A stretch of 59,560 bases of DNA, from assembly GCF_000717025.1 (NCBI RefSeq), contig NZ_JNXG01000027.1:1-59560 (forward strand). Reading direction: 5' to 3'. How positions within the stretch are numbered: the stretch's first letter is position 1; each line of letters starts with the position of its first letter. The notes beneath the pieces are model-generated. The model was not told the DNA's origin, did no database searches, and saw nothing but the letters and a program-made list of their open reading frames with translations. The translations under genes and the position numbers were made by a program. Shown here one piece after another: positions 43,208 to 51,976 of the stretch. This stretch comes from Streptomyces atroolivaceus (GTDB taxonomy: Bacteria; Actinomycetota; Actinomycetes; Streptomycetales; Streptomycetaceae).

Positions 43208-43882
43208 GTGGTGATCAAGAACCTCGTGCGCGGTTTCAGCGCACTTTCCCTCGCCCTTGTCCCTCTTGTCTCCGCTCCCGCCGCCCTGGCCGTACCGGCG
43301 GCTGAGGTGACGATCCTGGCCGACGCGGTCGGCCTGGTGCAGGCGGCGGAGGAGGACCGTGCTGGTTACACCCGCAGCTCCTTCAAGCACTGGAACTCCG
43401 GCGAGGACAAGTCCGACGGGTGCAACACCCGCGCCGAGGTCCTGTTGGCGGAAGCGGTCGTCGCGCCGACGGTGGAGGCCGGCTGCAAGCTGACCGGCGG
43501 CACGTGGATCTCCTACTACGACGGCCAGGAGGTCACCAGCCCCGGGGCCCTGGACATCGACCACATGGTGCCGCTCGCGGAAGCCTGGGACTCCGGCGCC
43601 TCTGCCTGGACCGCGGCTCGGCGCGAGGCCTACGCGAACGACCAGGGGGCGAACGTCTCCCTGGTCGCGGTGACGGCGCGCAGCAACCGGCAGAAGTCCG
43701 ACCAGGACCCGGCTGACTGGATGCCGCCGTCCCCGGAGACGCAGTGCCGGTATGTGGGGGAGTGGGTGTCGACCAAGCTCCGCTGGCAGCTCACTGCGGA
43801 CGACCGTGAGCTCGAGGCGCTGAAGGTCTACGCCGACGGCCCGTGCGAGGACACCATCGTCCGCTACACACCGGCCGCCTGA
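43208..43882 (+). CDS. Secreted HNH-family nuclease
   Basis: This encodes 224 residues with a signal peptide (VRGFSALSLALVPLVSAPAA, cleavage after ALA near residue 28). The nuclease core matches the other copies: YTRSSFKHWNSGEDKSDGCN, LDIDHMVPLAEAWDSGASAW (catalytic His present), AYANDQGANVSLVAVTARSN and KSDQDPADWMPP. Cysteines suit an oxidised exported protein. A near-copy of its last 110 codons is stranded at 1650-1985. Probably extracellular DNA cleavage. It is transcribed alone; 43,883-44,238 downstream holds no gene. Confidence 0.87.
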   Translation: MVIKNLVRGFSALSLALVPLVSAPAALAVPAAEVTILADAVGLVQAAEEDRAGYTRSSFKHWNSGEDKSDGCNTRAEVLLAEAVVAPTVEAGCKLTGGTWISYYDGQEVTSPGALDIDHMVPLAEAWDSGASAWTAARREAYANDQGANVSLVAVTARSNRQKSDQDPADWMPPSPETQCRYVGEWVSTKLRWQLTADDRELEALKVYADGPCEDTIVRYTPAA

Positions 43883-44238
43883 ACCCCTCCCGCCCCATGG
43901 CCCGGGCCCGCATCTGATGGTGCAGGCCCCTGCCGTGCGGGTGGCCGGACAGTAGATCTCCGACGCGGCGCTGCGAGGTACCCCCCCTCCGGGAGGGCCA
44001 GGTGCCTCTCGCCCTTGCCCGGCTCCCGGCCATGGATGGCAGGTGAGAGTGTTCGCCCCGGCCCTGGAGGAGAAGTAGGCGCTGGTTACGACGCGACACG
44101 GCGCCCGAACTGCACGCCCGGGCCGCAGGGACTGGGCGCGGCGACCTGGCTGATCTCCGCACGTCGCGCCCTCGCCGTACGGGACAATCGCCCCGGCGGG
44201 CGCAGCGCCCGGGCAGGCACGACGCACGGGCGGGGCCG

Positions 44239-46998
44239 ATGGACGACATACGGGGACTGCTGGCCGAGTACGGCCAGGTCCACAGCGACGAGCTGCCGGA
44301 GCAGGACCGCCACCGGCTCCTGGTCGATGTGGTGGCGGCGCTGATACGGCGCACCGACCCCGATATGACGGTCGTTCACCGCGCGCCCGACGAGCCGACC
44401 GCGTACTTCGAACTCGCCGGACGCGATTACGCGATCACCGTGACGACCGCAGGGGGCAATGAGGCGGCCGAGGCGGCCCGCGCCGCCGTCGTCGCCCGCG
44501 AGCGAGACCTCGGGCCGGGGGTGCGGTGGGTCCTGGTCTACGCGAGGGCCGCAGGCCAGGAGATCGGCGACGACGTGAATGCCGTCCTGCAGGCGCAGGG
44601 CGTGTGCCTCGACCGGGACCATCTCGAGGCCGCCGTCTGCGGCCTCACCCCGCTCACCGACTTGATCCGCGCGGCCTTCCGGCCGCCACGATCACCACAC
44701 ACCCCGCTGCACGATCTCCTGATGCACGAACCCTCGGAGCCTGCCCCAACGCTGACCCTGGCGCCCCGCCCGGCCGGGACGCCGAGCGTGCAGTCCCGGA
44801 CGCCGGCCGGCGTCGAGCTCAGCGTCGTCCTGGCCGGCGACTCCTGGCCAATGCGGCCGTCCGGGATGGCCTGGGAGTCCGCCGAGCGCGCGCTGATCAC
44901 CACCGAGGCAGGTGTCGCGGAAGTGGACCTGCAGCGGGGTGGGGCCCGGTGGCGGCTTCCCCTGCCCGGCGTGCACGGCGGTGCGGCAGTGCTGCCGGAC
45001 GGCTCGGTGTGGGTGCTGTGCGGGCCGGCGGTGGTGCGGTGGCACGGCGGTGTGCTGCGGGCGGTGGGCGGCGGATTCGAGGCGAACGCCAGCCTGCTGC
45101 TCGGCCCCGACTCCAGTGTTTGGGCCCTGTCCGGGTCCGGAGCGACGCTCGGCACCGGAACCGGATCGACCCTGGCGCTCACACGGCTCGATGAGCAGGT
45201 GGGCGACCAGCAGCGCTCCGCCCTCGACTTCGACGCTGCGGTCCGCTCGGCTGCCTGGCTTGGCGAGCGGCGCTTCCTCCTCGCCGCCGGCGGACACAGC
45301 GCCGTCGTCGACCTTTCCATCAGTACCAGCGCCGGAACACGTGAGGACTGGATGCTGACCCCGGTGTCCTACCCGGGACATCTCGCGCGCAGCGGCGGCG
45401 ACACCGTCCTGGTGGCGGGGCGGGCCGGCTCGGGCGTCGGTGTGGAACTGCACGCCCTCGACACGGCCGGCCGCACCAGCGAACCGGTCGCCGAGGTAGA
45501 GCTCGGCGACGTCCTCGGACTCGTCCAGAACCCGGCAGGCGGACCCGCCTACCTGCTGGGGGAACTGCCGACGAACGACATCAAGGCCGTCCACCCCGTG
45601 CTGGTGAAGGTCACCGGTCACGCGGCCGCCGCCTCGTCGGCCGTCCCGGATCCAGAGCCGTCGTCCGCGGACGCCTACGCCGAGGTGCGCCGCCTGGCCC
45701 GCGGTGTGAAGAAGGACTACGCCCTGGAGAAGTTCCCGCTGCCGGACGGCGAGGGCGGCATGGGCATCGTCCACGAGGCCGTGCACAAGGCGACCGGGAC
45801 CGTCGTCGCCTTCAAGAAGCCGCGCTCCCTGCGCGAGAACCTCACCGCGAGGATGCAGTGGGAGATCAAGGTGGCGCAGAAGCTCGGCGCCAACTGCCAC
45901 GTCATGCCGGTCCTCGATTTCAGCCCCCAGGCCGAGTGGTTCGTCATGCCGCTGGCCCAGAGCACCGCCGAACGCCTCCAGCCCGAACTGCAGCGCGACG
46001 AGGCCGCCCTGCGGGCCCTGGTCGACGCGGTCGCCTCTGCCCTGGCCGATGCTCACCGCCGGGACTACCTGCACCGCGACATCAAGCCCGCCAACATTCT
46101 GCTCCTCGACGGCAGATGGGTCCTCGGTGACTGGGGCATCGTGCGCCGTCCGCACGGGCAGACGACCAACCCCAAGCGCACCGGCACCACGATCGGGACC
46201 GCCGAGTTCGGCGCCCCCGAACTGTCCGTTGACCCGCACAACGCCACGCCTGCCAGCGACATCTACAGCCTGGGCAAGGTCATCGGCTGGCTGCTCACCG
46301 GTCTAACTCCGGAGGTGAACGTGCCTTTGCTGCCGTCCGGGCCCTGGAGAGGCGTCGTACGCAGGTGTACCTACCACGATTCCCAGCAGCGCCCGCAGAC
46401 GATCGCCGATTTCCTCGACATGGTCGAGAAGGAGACCGCACCGCAGATCGACCTGCCCGCCGCGCGGGGCCAACAACTCCTGCCGGCCGCCCACGAGGGA
46501 GACCCCGACGCCGTCCGCCGCCTGCTGACCCTGGCCGCTGACCACGGCGACGACTACGAGCTCTATCTCGACGTCCTGCCCAGCCTGGACGTGGGAACGG
46601 CCGCGCCGCTCCTGCTGGAGTACCCCGAGCAGGCCCGCACCCTGGTGGAGGCGATGACCGGCCACGTCCGGGGCGACGGCACCGGCTGGCCGCACTACAA
46701 CGAGTCCAAGCGGGCCATCGCGTGGCTGCGTGGCGTCGCCCGACAAGCGGCTGAGGATGAACAGTGGGACCTCCTGGAGGAGGCCGCCCGCGGAATGTGC
46801 ACCTGGGACGAGGCTTCCAACGAGTTCGACCAGCAGAACGCAACGCAGAACTGGCTGCGCCACCTGCACGGCCAGGCAGCCCGAATTCTCGCCGGCGTAC
46901 TGCGAGACCACCCCGGCAGCGCCCGCTTCTACCACGAACTCGCGCGCGAGCGCACCGTGGACATGGCCATCCGCAACGCCGTCAACCAATCCCTGTAG
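44239..46998 (+). CDS. Ser/Thr protein kinase fused to a beta-propeller and an N-terminal nuclease-like domain
   Basis: This encodes 919 residues. Residues 1-150 (HRLLVDVVAALIRRTDPDMT to GVCLDRDHLEAAVCGLTPLT) resemble a restriction-endonuclease-like domain without a convincing active site. Residues about 185-480 contain repeated WVLCGPAVVRWHGGVLRAVG and FDAAVRSAAWLGERRFLLAA units of a WD/PQQ-like propeller. The kinase is at about 495-760: GEGGMGIV loop, VVAFKKP, YLHRDIKPANILLLDG (HRD near 611), GDWGIV in place of DFG, and FGAPEL. The C-terminal 150 residues are helical. There are no membrane helices, so it is cytosolic, unlike Pkn receptors. A damage or invasion sensor that triggers phosphorylation is one possibility. 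The partner gene starts 11 bp downstream. Confidence 0.8.
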   Translation: MDDIRGLLAEYGQVHSDELPEQDRHRLLVDVVAALIRRTDPDMTVVHRAPDEPTAYFELAGRDYAITVTTAGGNEAAEAARAAVVARERDLGPGVRWVLVYARAAGQEIGDDVNAVLQAQGVCLDRDHLEAAVCGLTPLTDLIRAAFRPPRSPHTPLHDLLMHEPSEPAPTLTLAPRPAGTPSVQSRTPAGVELSVVLAGDSWPMRPSGMAWESAERALITTEAGVAEVDLQRGGARWRLPLPGVHGGAAVLPDGSVWVLCGPAVVRWHGGVLRAVGGGFEANASLLLGPDSSVWALSGSGATLGTGTGSTLALTRLDEQVGDQQRSALDFDAAVRSAAWLGERRFLLAAGGHSAVVDLSISTSAGTREDWMLTPVSYPGHLARSGGDTVLVAGRAGSGVGVELHALDTAGRTSEPVAEVELGDVLGLVQNPAGGPAYLLGELPTNDIKAVHPVLVKVTGHAAAASSAVPDPEPSSADAYAEVRRLARGVKKDYALEKFPLPDGEGGMGIVHEAVHKATGTVVAFKKPRSLRENLTARMQWEIKVAQKLGANCHVMPVLDFSPQAEWFVMPLAQSTAERLQPELQRDEAALRALVDAVASALADAHRRDYLHRDIKPANILLLDGRWVLGDWGIVRRPHGQTTNPKRTGTTIGTAEFGAPELSVDPHNATPASDIYSLGKVIGWLLTGLTPEVNVPLLPSGPWRGVVRRCTYHDSQQRPQTIADFLDMVEKETAPQIDLPAARGQQLLPAAHEGDPDAVRRLLTLAADHGDDYELYLDVLPSLDVGTAAPLLLEYPEQARTLVEAMTGHVRGDGTGWPHYNESKRAIAWLRGVARQAAEDEQWDLLEEAARGMCTWDEASNEFDQQNATQNWLRHLHGQAARILAGVLRDHPGSARFYHELARERTVDMAIRNAVNQSL

Positions 46999-47008
46999 AC
47001 CGGGTGGC

Positions 47009-47518
47009 ATGAAGCTCACCGACCTCTACCCGCTGATGGCCCGCCGCCGGGACGGCACTCTCAGCTATGACCGCTTCCGCGCCGACCCCGCGCTGGCCGA
47101 CCTGCGGTGGCCGGACGACGTCCTGGAGCAGTTCCTCTTCGACCACGGCGACAACACCGCCTTCATCAACGACTACAACACCATCGACCTGCGTGACATC
47201 ACCTGGCGGCTGGAGACCATCCCGGCCGCCGACTTCCCCAGCATGCCGACCGGGGCCTCCGATGCCGGCTGCATCGAGAGCTACGCCGCCAACCCGGTGC
47301 ACTGGGTCGCCGTCCGGCCCCCGGAGGTCGCCCGGCACTGGGACGAGCACGGGACGTGGCTGCGCCCGCCGCTCCTGATCGAGCGGCGTCTCCTGGACTC
47401 GGACGCCGACCGGCTGCAGGTCCTGGAGGGCCGGACACGCGTCGGGGTTCTGCTCGGCCGCCTACGCGAGCAACTGCACGTCGCCCCCAACCACCAGGCC
47501 TGGGTCGGCCGCCGGTGA
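47009..47518 (+). CDS. Small protein coupled to the propeller kinase, possible ParB/Srx-like fold
   Basis: From ATG 47009 it encodes 169 residues, starting eleven bases after the kinase stop. An acidic N-terminal part (DPALADLRWPDDVLEQFLFD) is followed by LRDITWRLETIPAADFPSMP, NPVHWVAVRPPEVARHW and LLIERRLLDSDADRLQVLEG then RTRVGVLLGRL. The last segment, LQVLEGRTRVGVL, resembles the EGHHRL motif of ParB/sulfiredoxin-like domains, which in other families bind nucleotides. It may be a substrate, effector or inhibitor of the kinase. The pairing itself is firm from spacing; the fold is a guess. Confidence 0.65.
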   Translation: MKLTDLYPLMARRRDGTLSYDRFRADPALADLRWPDDVLEQFLFDHGDNTAFINDYNTIDLRDITWRLETIPAADFPSMPTGASDAGCIESYAANPVHWVAVRPPEVARHWDEHGTWLRPPLLIERRLLDSDADRLQVLEGRTRVGVLLGRLREQLHVAPNHQAWVGRR

Positions 47519-47731
47519 CAGACGTGCCCCGCTTTCGTGCGTACGCTGCGAGCGTCCGGCCGTTCCCACAGAGAGATGCGGATGTTGGAGAACCCGTCTG
47601 TACCCGGCCCTCGTCCTCGAGGGGCACCGGCGAGCGATGCTTTTGCGCCTGGTGGAGGCTGAGCAGACCTCAGGACGGGTGAGGGCCCTCCGGCGCGCAC
47701 GCTTCCGCCCACGGACGGCTACCGTCTTCCC

Positions 47732-48973
47732 ATGGGCGCCGATGAGATAGAGCAAGCGCAGTCGGAGCAGGGCTGGAACTACAGTTACGGCTATGTCTGC
47801 GCCGGGTGTGTCGATGATGAGACCCTGGCCCGGAAGATTGCAGCAGATGCCTACGCGGACGAGAATTGCGACTACTGCGCGGGCACACCGGCAGCCCCCA
47901 TCGACACCCTCTTGCAAGCATTCTTCGACGGGCTGCACACCGAGTACTCACTGGCAAGCGACGAACTTGCCTACTTCGGCGGCGAACTGGTGCCTCTCAA
48001 CCGCTGGGAGGGCGACGACCTCGTCAACCAGTACGTGGACGTCTTGCACGGCGAACGCCTACAGGAAACCGTCCGCGAGGCGGCCCGTCACGAGGACGTG
48101 TGGGTTGAGCGTCACTTCATCGAGCCTCGCCAGGGCGAGGCACTGCGCGATGGATGGAGGCGCTTCAGTCATCAGGTGATGTACCGAACCCGGCATGTGT
48201 TCTGGCTGGCCCCACCCCACAAGGGCGAGGCCTATCTTGGCGGAGGGGAAATCCCTGCCGCAGCCATCCTTGACACCCTCGGCGACCTCATTCCCCAGGC
48301 AGGTCTCCTCCACGAGATCCCGGCCGGGCATCGTCTGTGGCGCGCACGTGCCCACGAGGATCTCAAGCAGCACTGGTCCGCAAGTCTGCTGGGGACTGCT
48401 TCGCCAGCCCAGGCCCGACACCCGAACCGGATGAGCCCGGCAGGTATCCCTCTCTTCTACGGAGCCGACAGCCCCGCCACCGCTATCCAGGAAGTGGCCC
48501 GGCACGCCACCCCCAGCACCAAGTTCGTCACCTACGCCGCATTCGAAACTACCCGGTCCTGCGCGGTGGTGGACTTCACCCGCCTGGGGCCCATTCCGAC
48601 GATCTTCGACACCGACCGCGCACACCTGCGACGGGCACTGATCTTCCTCCACGCGTTCGTGACACGCCTCAGCGCCGACCCTGAGGACCGCGAGCACTTG
48701 GAGTATGTCCCCACGCAGATTGTCACCGAATACCTCTTGCGGGTCTTCGGTCGGGAACGGCCTCTGGATGGGCTGGTGTTTGCCTCTGCTGCAGGACGCG
48801 AGGGGCTGTGTACGGTTCTCGATACCCCCCAAACCCACTGCCTTGAGCCGGGTGCCCCAGAACCCGGCGAACACGCCGCCCTGCGCCTGGTCTCGGGCAC
48901 ACTGGAAGCAAACCAGCCCCTGCCCCCGCTAGCTCGCGCTGAGAAGAAGCCGGGACCGTCCACAGACGCCTGA
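47732..48973 (+). CDS. RES-domain protein with N-terminal HEPN/RES-N1 domain
   Basis: This encodes 413 residues. The first 60 carry two cysteine pairs (VCAGC and CDYCAG) of the HEPN_RES_N1 type, and residues 60-190 are helical. The C-terminal half is a RES domain: HRLWRARAH (near 202), HPNRMSPAGIPLFYGADSPA, TAIQEVARHA and EYVPTQIVTEYLLRVFG (near 325), with the conserved Arg, Tyr, Glu and Gln visible. RES toxins of the Xre-RES class degrade NAD+. Larger RES proteins with HEPN-like N-termini are found as single genes and are suspected abortive-infection proteins. No antitoxin gene lies next to it, so control may be internal. NAD+ cleavage is inferred from the family. Confidence 0.8.
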   Translation: MGADEIEQAQSEQGWNYSYGYVCAGCVDDETLARKIAADAYADENCDYCAGTPAAPIDTLLQAFFDGLHTEYSLASDELAYFGGELVPLNRWEGDDLVNQYVDVLHGERLQETVREAARHEDVWVERHFIEPRQGEALRDGWRRFSHQVMYRTRHVFWLAPPHKGEAYLGGGEIPAAAILDTLGDLIPQAGLLHEIPAGHRLWRARAHEDLKQHWSASLLGTASPAQARHPNRMSPAGIPLFYGADSPATAIQEVARHATPSTKFVTYAAFETTRSCAVVDFTRLGPIPTIFDTDRAHLRRALIFLHAFVTRLSADPEDREHLEYVPTQIVTEYLLRVFGRERPLDGLVFASAAGREGLCTVLDTPQTHCLEPGAPEPGEHAALRLVSGTLEANQPLPPLARAEKKPGPSTDA

Positions 48974-49123
48974 CAGCCCAGCGCACCCAAGCCCGCACAG
49001 TGCCCTGGCCGTACACCTGGGCGGTGGGCCGCTGCGCCAAGCCGAACTCTATGATCAACACCATTGATTCGGGCGGGGCGCAGACGCCGCAGCACCCCGC
49101 CCGACCGATCTGAGGCGGGGGCC

Positions 49124-49720
49124 GTGGGACAGACCTGGAGTGCGCTTGCTGTGGCCATCGTCGGTGTCGTCGGCACCCTGGGTGCAGCCCTGCTGACACA
49201 GCGCAGAGCTGACCGGCTCAAGCGCCACGAACTCGAAGTGACTACCCGCCAACAACGCGAGGACCGCGCTCACGCCGAGCAAGTCCGGCAGCAGGAAGCG
49301 CGCATCTCGACACGACGTGAACTGACCGACCTGCGACGGGCCTGCTACATCTCGCTCAACACCGCGGCCCGTCAGTACCAGACCGCACAGATCAACGTCA
49401 TGCATGCCCTGCGCGCCCGGGATGACGCAGAGACCCGGACATGTGCCGAACAGCTCGAGGAACGGCGCCTGGCCTATCGAGGCAGCTACGCCGAAGCACA
49501 GATGATCGTTCCCGCTGCTGTGCTGAGAGACACCAGGGCGGCAAACGAGCAACTCAACAGCGCCTATGGCCTGCTGAAAAAGATGCTGGCAGGCAGTCAC
49601 CCCGACGGCGGTGAGCTCAGCAGGCTAGAAGTGGAGACCGAGATGTCGTGGGCGCTGCTGTCCGACCTGAGGGCTGCCATGCGCAGCGATCTCGGCGTGG
49701 ATGAGGCTTCCGAAGAGTAA
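49124..49720 (+). CDS. Membrane-anchored coiled-coil protein
   Basis: I start it at GTG 49124 (GAGGCGGGG upstream), giving 198 residues. One N-terminal membrane helix (ALAVAIVGVVGTLGAALLTQ) is followed by a basic stretch and a long coiled coil (RLKRHELEVTTRQQREDRAH, RRELTDLRRACYISLNTAAR, QLEERRLAYRGSYAEAQMIV). The protein is therefore probably anchored in the membrane with a cytoplasmic coil. Similar proteins are frequent in Streptomyces accessory DNA, with no known function. It sits alone between the RES gene and a nuclease gene; no operon partner is obvious. Confidence 0.65.
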   Translation: MGQTWSALAVAIVGVVGTLGAALLTQRRADRLKRHELEVTTRQQREDRAHAEQVRQQEARISTRRELTDLRRACYISLNTAARQYQTAQINVMHALRARDDAETRTCAEQLEERRLAYRGSYAEAQMIVPAAVLRDTRAANEQLNSAYGLLKKMLAGSHPDGGELSRLEVETEMSWALLSDLRAAMRSDLGVDEASEE

Positions 49721-49885
49721 TTCCAGCGTCGGTACCGGGCACGAACCGCTCAGCAGCCTCTCCCGGCGGGATTCGAAGACAGCGTGCAGAACCCTGAGTA
49801 GGTGGCATCGCCGGGCGCGGCAGACCTGAAGGTCCACTGCACCGTTCGGCAGGCCAGTGTCAGAGGCGGCGGGTAGCGTCCAGCC

Positions 49886-50904
49886 GTGGCTTACGGACTG
49901 ACGCGCCTGCTGCGTACTGAGGACGACTGGTCAGACTTGCTGTGCTTCCTCGCCGAACTTGATCCCGAGCCGCTCAGGTCGGCCTTGCGCCTAGCTCCAG
50001 GCACAATCACGGTTCGGCGCGAGGTCCGGGTGAAGGCGCGCAGAGGTGCGCCTACCGGTCGGGTCGACTTCGTCGTCCTGCTGGACGGCGTCGAGCGCGC
50101 GTTGATGGAGATGAAGCTCGGCGCCGGTGCTCACGGCGAACAGTTCGCGGCGTACGACGCCTGGGCGGAAGCGAAGGGCATACCGGCAGCTGACCGCTAC
50201 CTGGTGGGCCCGAATGCCGATCCGATCCCGGACGGCCCGAGCACCTGGTCCCGTCGGCTCACTTTCGACGGTCTCCTCGGCGGCTGGAACAATTCATCGG
50301 ACGCCCTCGCCCGGCTGCTGGCCGTCCGGGCGCACCAGCAGCTCGTGGTGCTGGAGGCCGAGGCGGCCGGCCCGGCGGACCAGGCCTCGACTGCGCTCAG
50401 CGACGCACTGCGGCTGCGGCGACTGGCGCGCCTCACGCAGGCTGCCGCCCCACCGGGCACGGTGTTCAACTCGCAGCAGCACTCTCAGATGGGAGCTCCG
50501 AACATCTGCGCTTGGCGAGAGACAGAAGACGGCTACGTTGTCGCCGAGATCCAGCGCCTGCAGCCCAGACGCGGAACGGACAGCCCCTTCGAGATCCGCA
50601 TCATGGTGCAGACGCCAGAGGCCACTTCCACCGCCAATGGATCCCTTGCGGACCGCCATCAGAAATGGCTCGCCCGCAACAATTTCGTCCAGCACGCGGG
50701 CCCCACGTGCAGGCTCTCGTGAGGGACCCGCAGGACGACGGATTCAAGAAGAAGCCAGGAGCGAAGGGGCATCCGCGGTACTACGGATACGAGGGCGGCG
50801 GGCACGGAAGCTCTGTAGTACTCCAGGACACGGTCGACCTGAACGACATGGCCACGGCGTTCTCCGCCCTCCTGGAGTACCTCGCCACCTACCCAAAGCC
50901 GTAG
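49886..50904 (+). pseudogene. PD-(D/E)XK nuclease-like gene with a frameshift near its 3' end
   Basis: The reading frame from 49886 gives LTRLLRTEDDWSDLLCFLAE, then a clear PD-(D/E)XK core: GRVDFVVLLDGVERALMEMK followed by LGAGAHGEQFAAYDAWA (D near 60, E-x-K near 72-74). It ends early at 50722 after WLARNNFVQHAGP. The next frame carries on sensibly (HVQALVRDPQDDGFKKKPGA, GHPRYYGYEGGGHGSSVVLQ) to a stop at 50904. One base appears to be missing in a CCCC run near 50,700. Corrected, it is about 339 residues. The core resembles nucleases that act on DNA ends. As read, it is truncated by about 60 residues. Confidence 0.7.
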
Positions 50905-50985
50905 ACCAAGCCAGAGCGCCCTCCCGACGGAGGGCCACGCGCTGCCGATCAAGACCACGTCACACCCCCCAGAAGGAAGACGGCC

Positions 50986-51915
50986 GTGCCCCGTTCGATT
51001 TCGGCTAGCGTCGCGGCCGCTGACATGCGTCGGCTGGGCAACGCTGAACCCCTGGAGCCCTACCCAGGCCGGGCCCGCGACCCCTGGATGTGCCGTCACA
51101 TCCCCTGCAAACAGGTCATTTACCCGAACCGCAACAACGTGATGAGTGGGCAGGGCGCCTGCATCTGGTGCGCGCCGAATGCCCCGAAGAACCCGGGAGC
51201 GGCTGCGGCGGCGATGCTGGAACACGGCTTCATCGTGCTGGTGGACTTCCTCGGGACAGGTAAACCGTGGCTGTCGCAGTGCGTCGCGGCCGGGCACATC
51301 GTGGCTCCCCGGTACGACAACGTCACCAGCCGCGCCGGCGGCTGCCGGTTCTGCAAGCGATACGGGCCTGGAGACCCGCACGAGGCGGTTGCCGACATGC
51401 GGGCCGTCGGCTTCCGCCCGCTGGAGCCGTTCAAGAACATCGCCTCGCCCTGGCTCTCACTGTGCGAGCGGTGCCAGAAGATCTCAGCCCCCAGACTGAA
51501 CAACGTCCGGAACAGAGGTGAATGCTGCCAGCACTGCGCGCGTTACGGGCTGGACCCGGGCGCCCCGGCCCGCCTGTACGTCCTTTCCCACGCCGAGTAC
51601 GGCGCCGTGAAAATCGGGATCAGTGGACTGCGGACCCGCGAGGACCGCGTCGTTCGGTTCCAGAGCCACGGCTGGGTGCCATTCGCTCAGATCCAGTTCG
51701 CCACCGGCGCGGACGCCTACCGCACGGAGCAGAGGGTGATCAAGTTGCTCAGGGCTGAGGGGCACCCGGTATTCCTCAGCGATGCACAGATGCCGATCGG
51801 CGGCTACAAGGAGACGTTTGACGCAGCGCGGGTCTCCGCCGGACGGCTGCTCGTACTTGCGGAAGGAACGGCAGGGGGCGGCGTTGTAAGGCCGCGGTCC
51901 GCGAGGCCCCGGTGA
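50986..51915 (+). CDS. GIY-YIG-type nuclease with three treble-clef repeats
   Basis: This encodes 309 residues. Three similar units of about 60 residues fill the first 190, each with a LEP-x-P/D-PW start and paired cysteines: CRHIPCKQVIYPNRNNVMSG with CIWCAP, then SQCVAAGHIVAPRYDNVTSR with CRFC, then CERCQKISAPRLNNVRNRGE with CQHC. These are treble-clef zinc fingers. The C-terminal domain starts LYVLSHAEYGAVKIGISG (about 198-215), a T5orf172/GIY-YIG-like nuclease core, with EQRVIKLL supplying the glutamate. The fingers probably guide DNA binding. The gene converges with the pPIWI gene, leaving 61 bp between stops. Confidence 0.75.
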   Translation: MPRSISASVAAADMRRLGNAEPLEPYPGRARDPWMCRHIPCKQVIYPNRNNVMSGQGACIWCAPNAPKNPGAAAAAMLEHGFIVLVDFLGTGKPWLSQCVAAGHIVAPRYDNVTSRAGGCRFCKRYGPGDPHEAVADMRAVGFRPLEPFKNIASPWLSLCERCQKISAPRLNNVRNRGECCQHCARYGLDPGAPARLYVLSHAEYGAVKIGISGLRTREDRVVRFQSHGWVPFAQIQFATGADAYRTEQRVIKLLRAEGHPVFLSDAQMPIGGYKETFDAARVSAGRLLVLAEGTAGGGVVRPRSARPR

Positions 51916-51976
51916 CGCAAGCCAGCCCCGCCGCGAGGTGCTCCGGCAGCAGCCCGCGACGCCCACGCCATACGCG

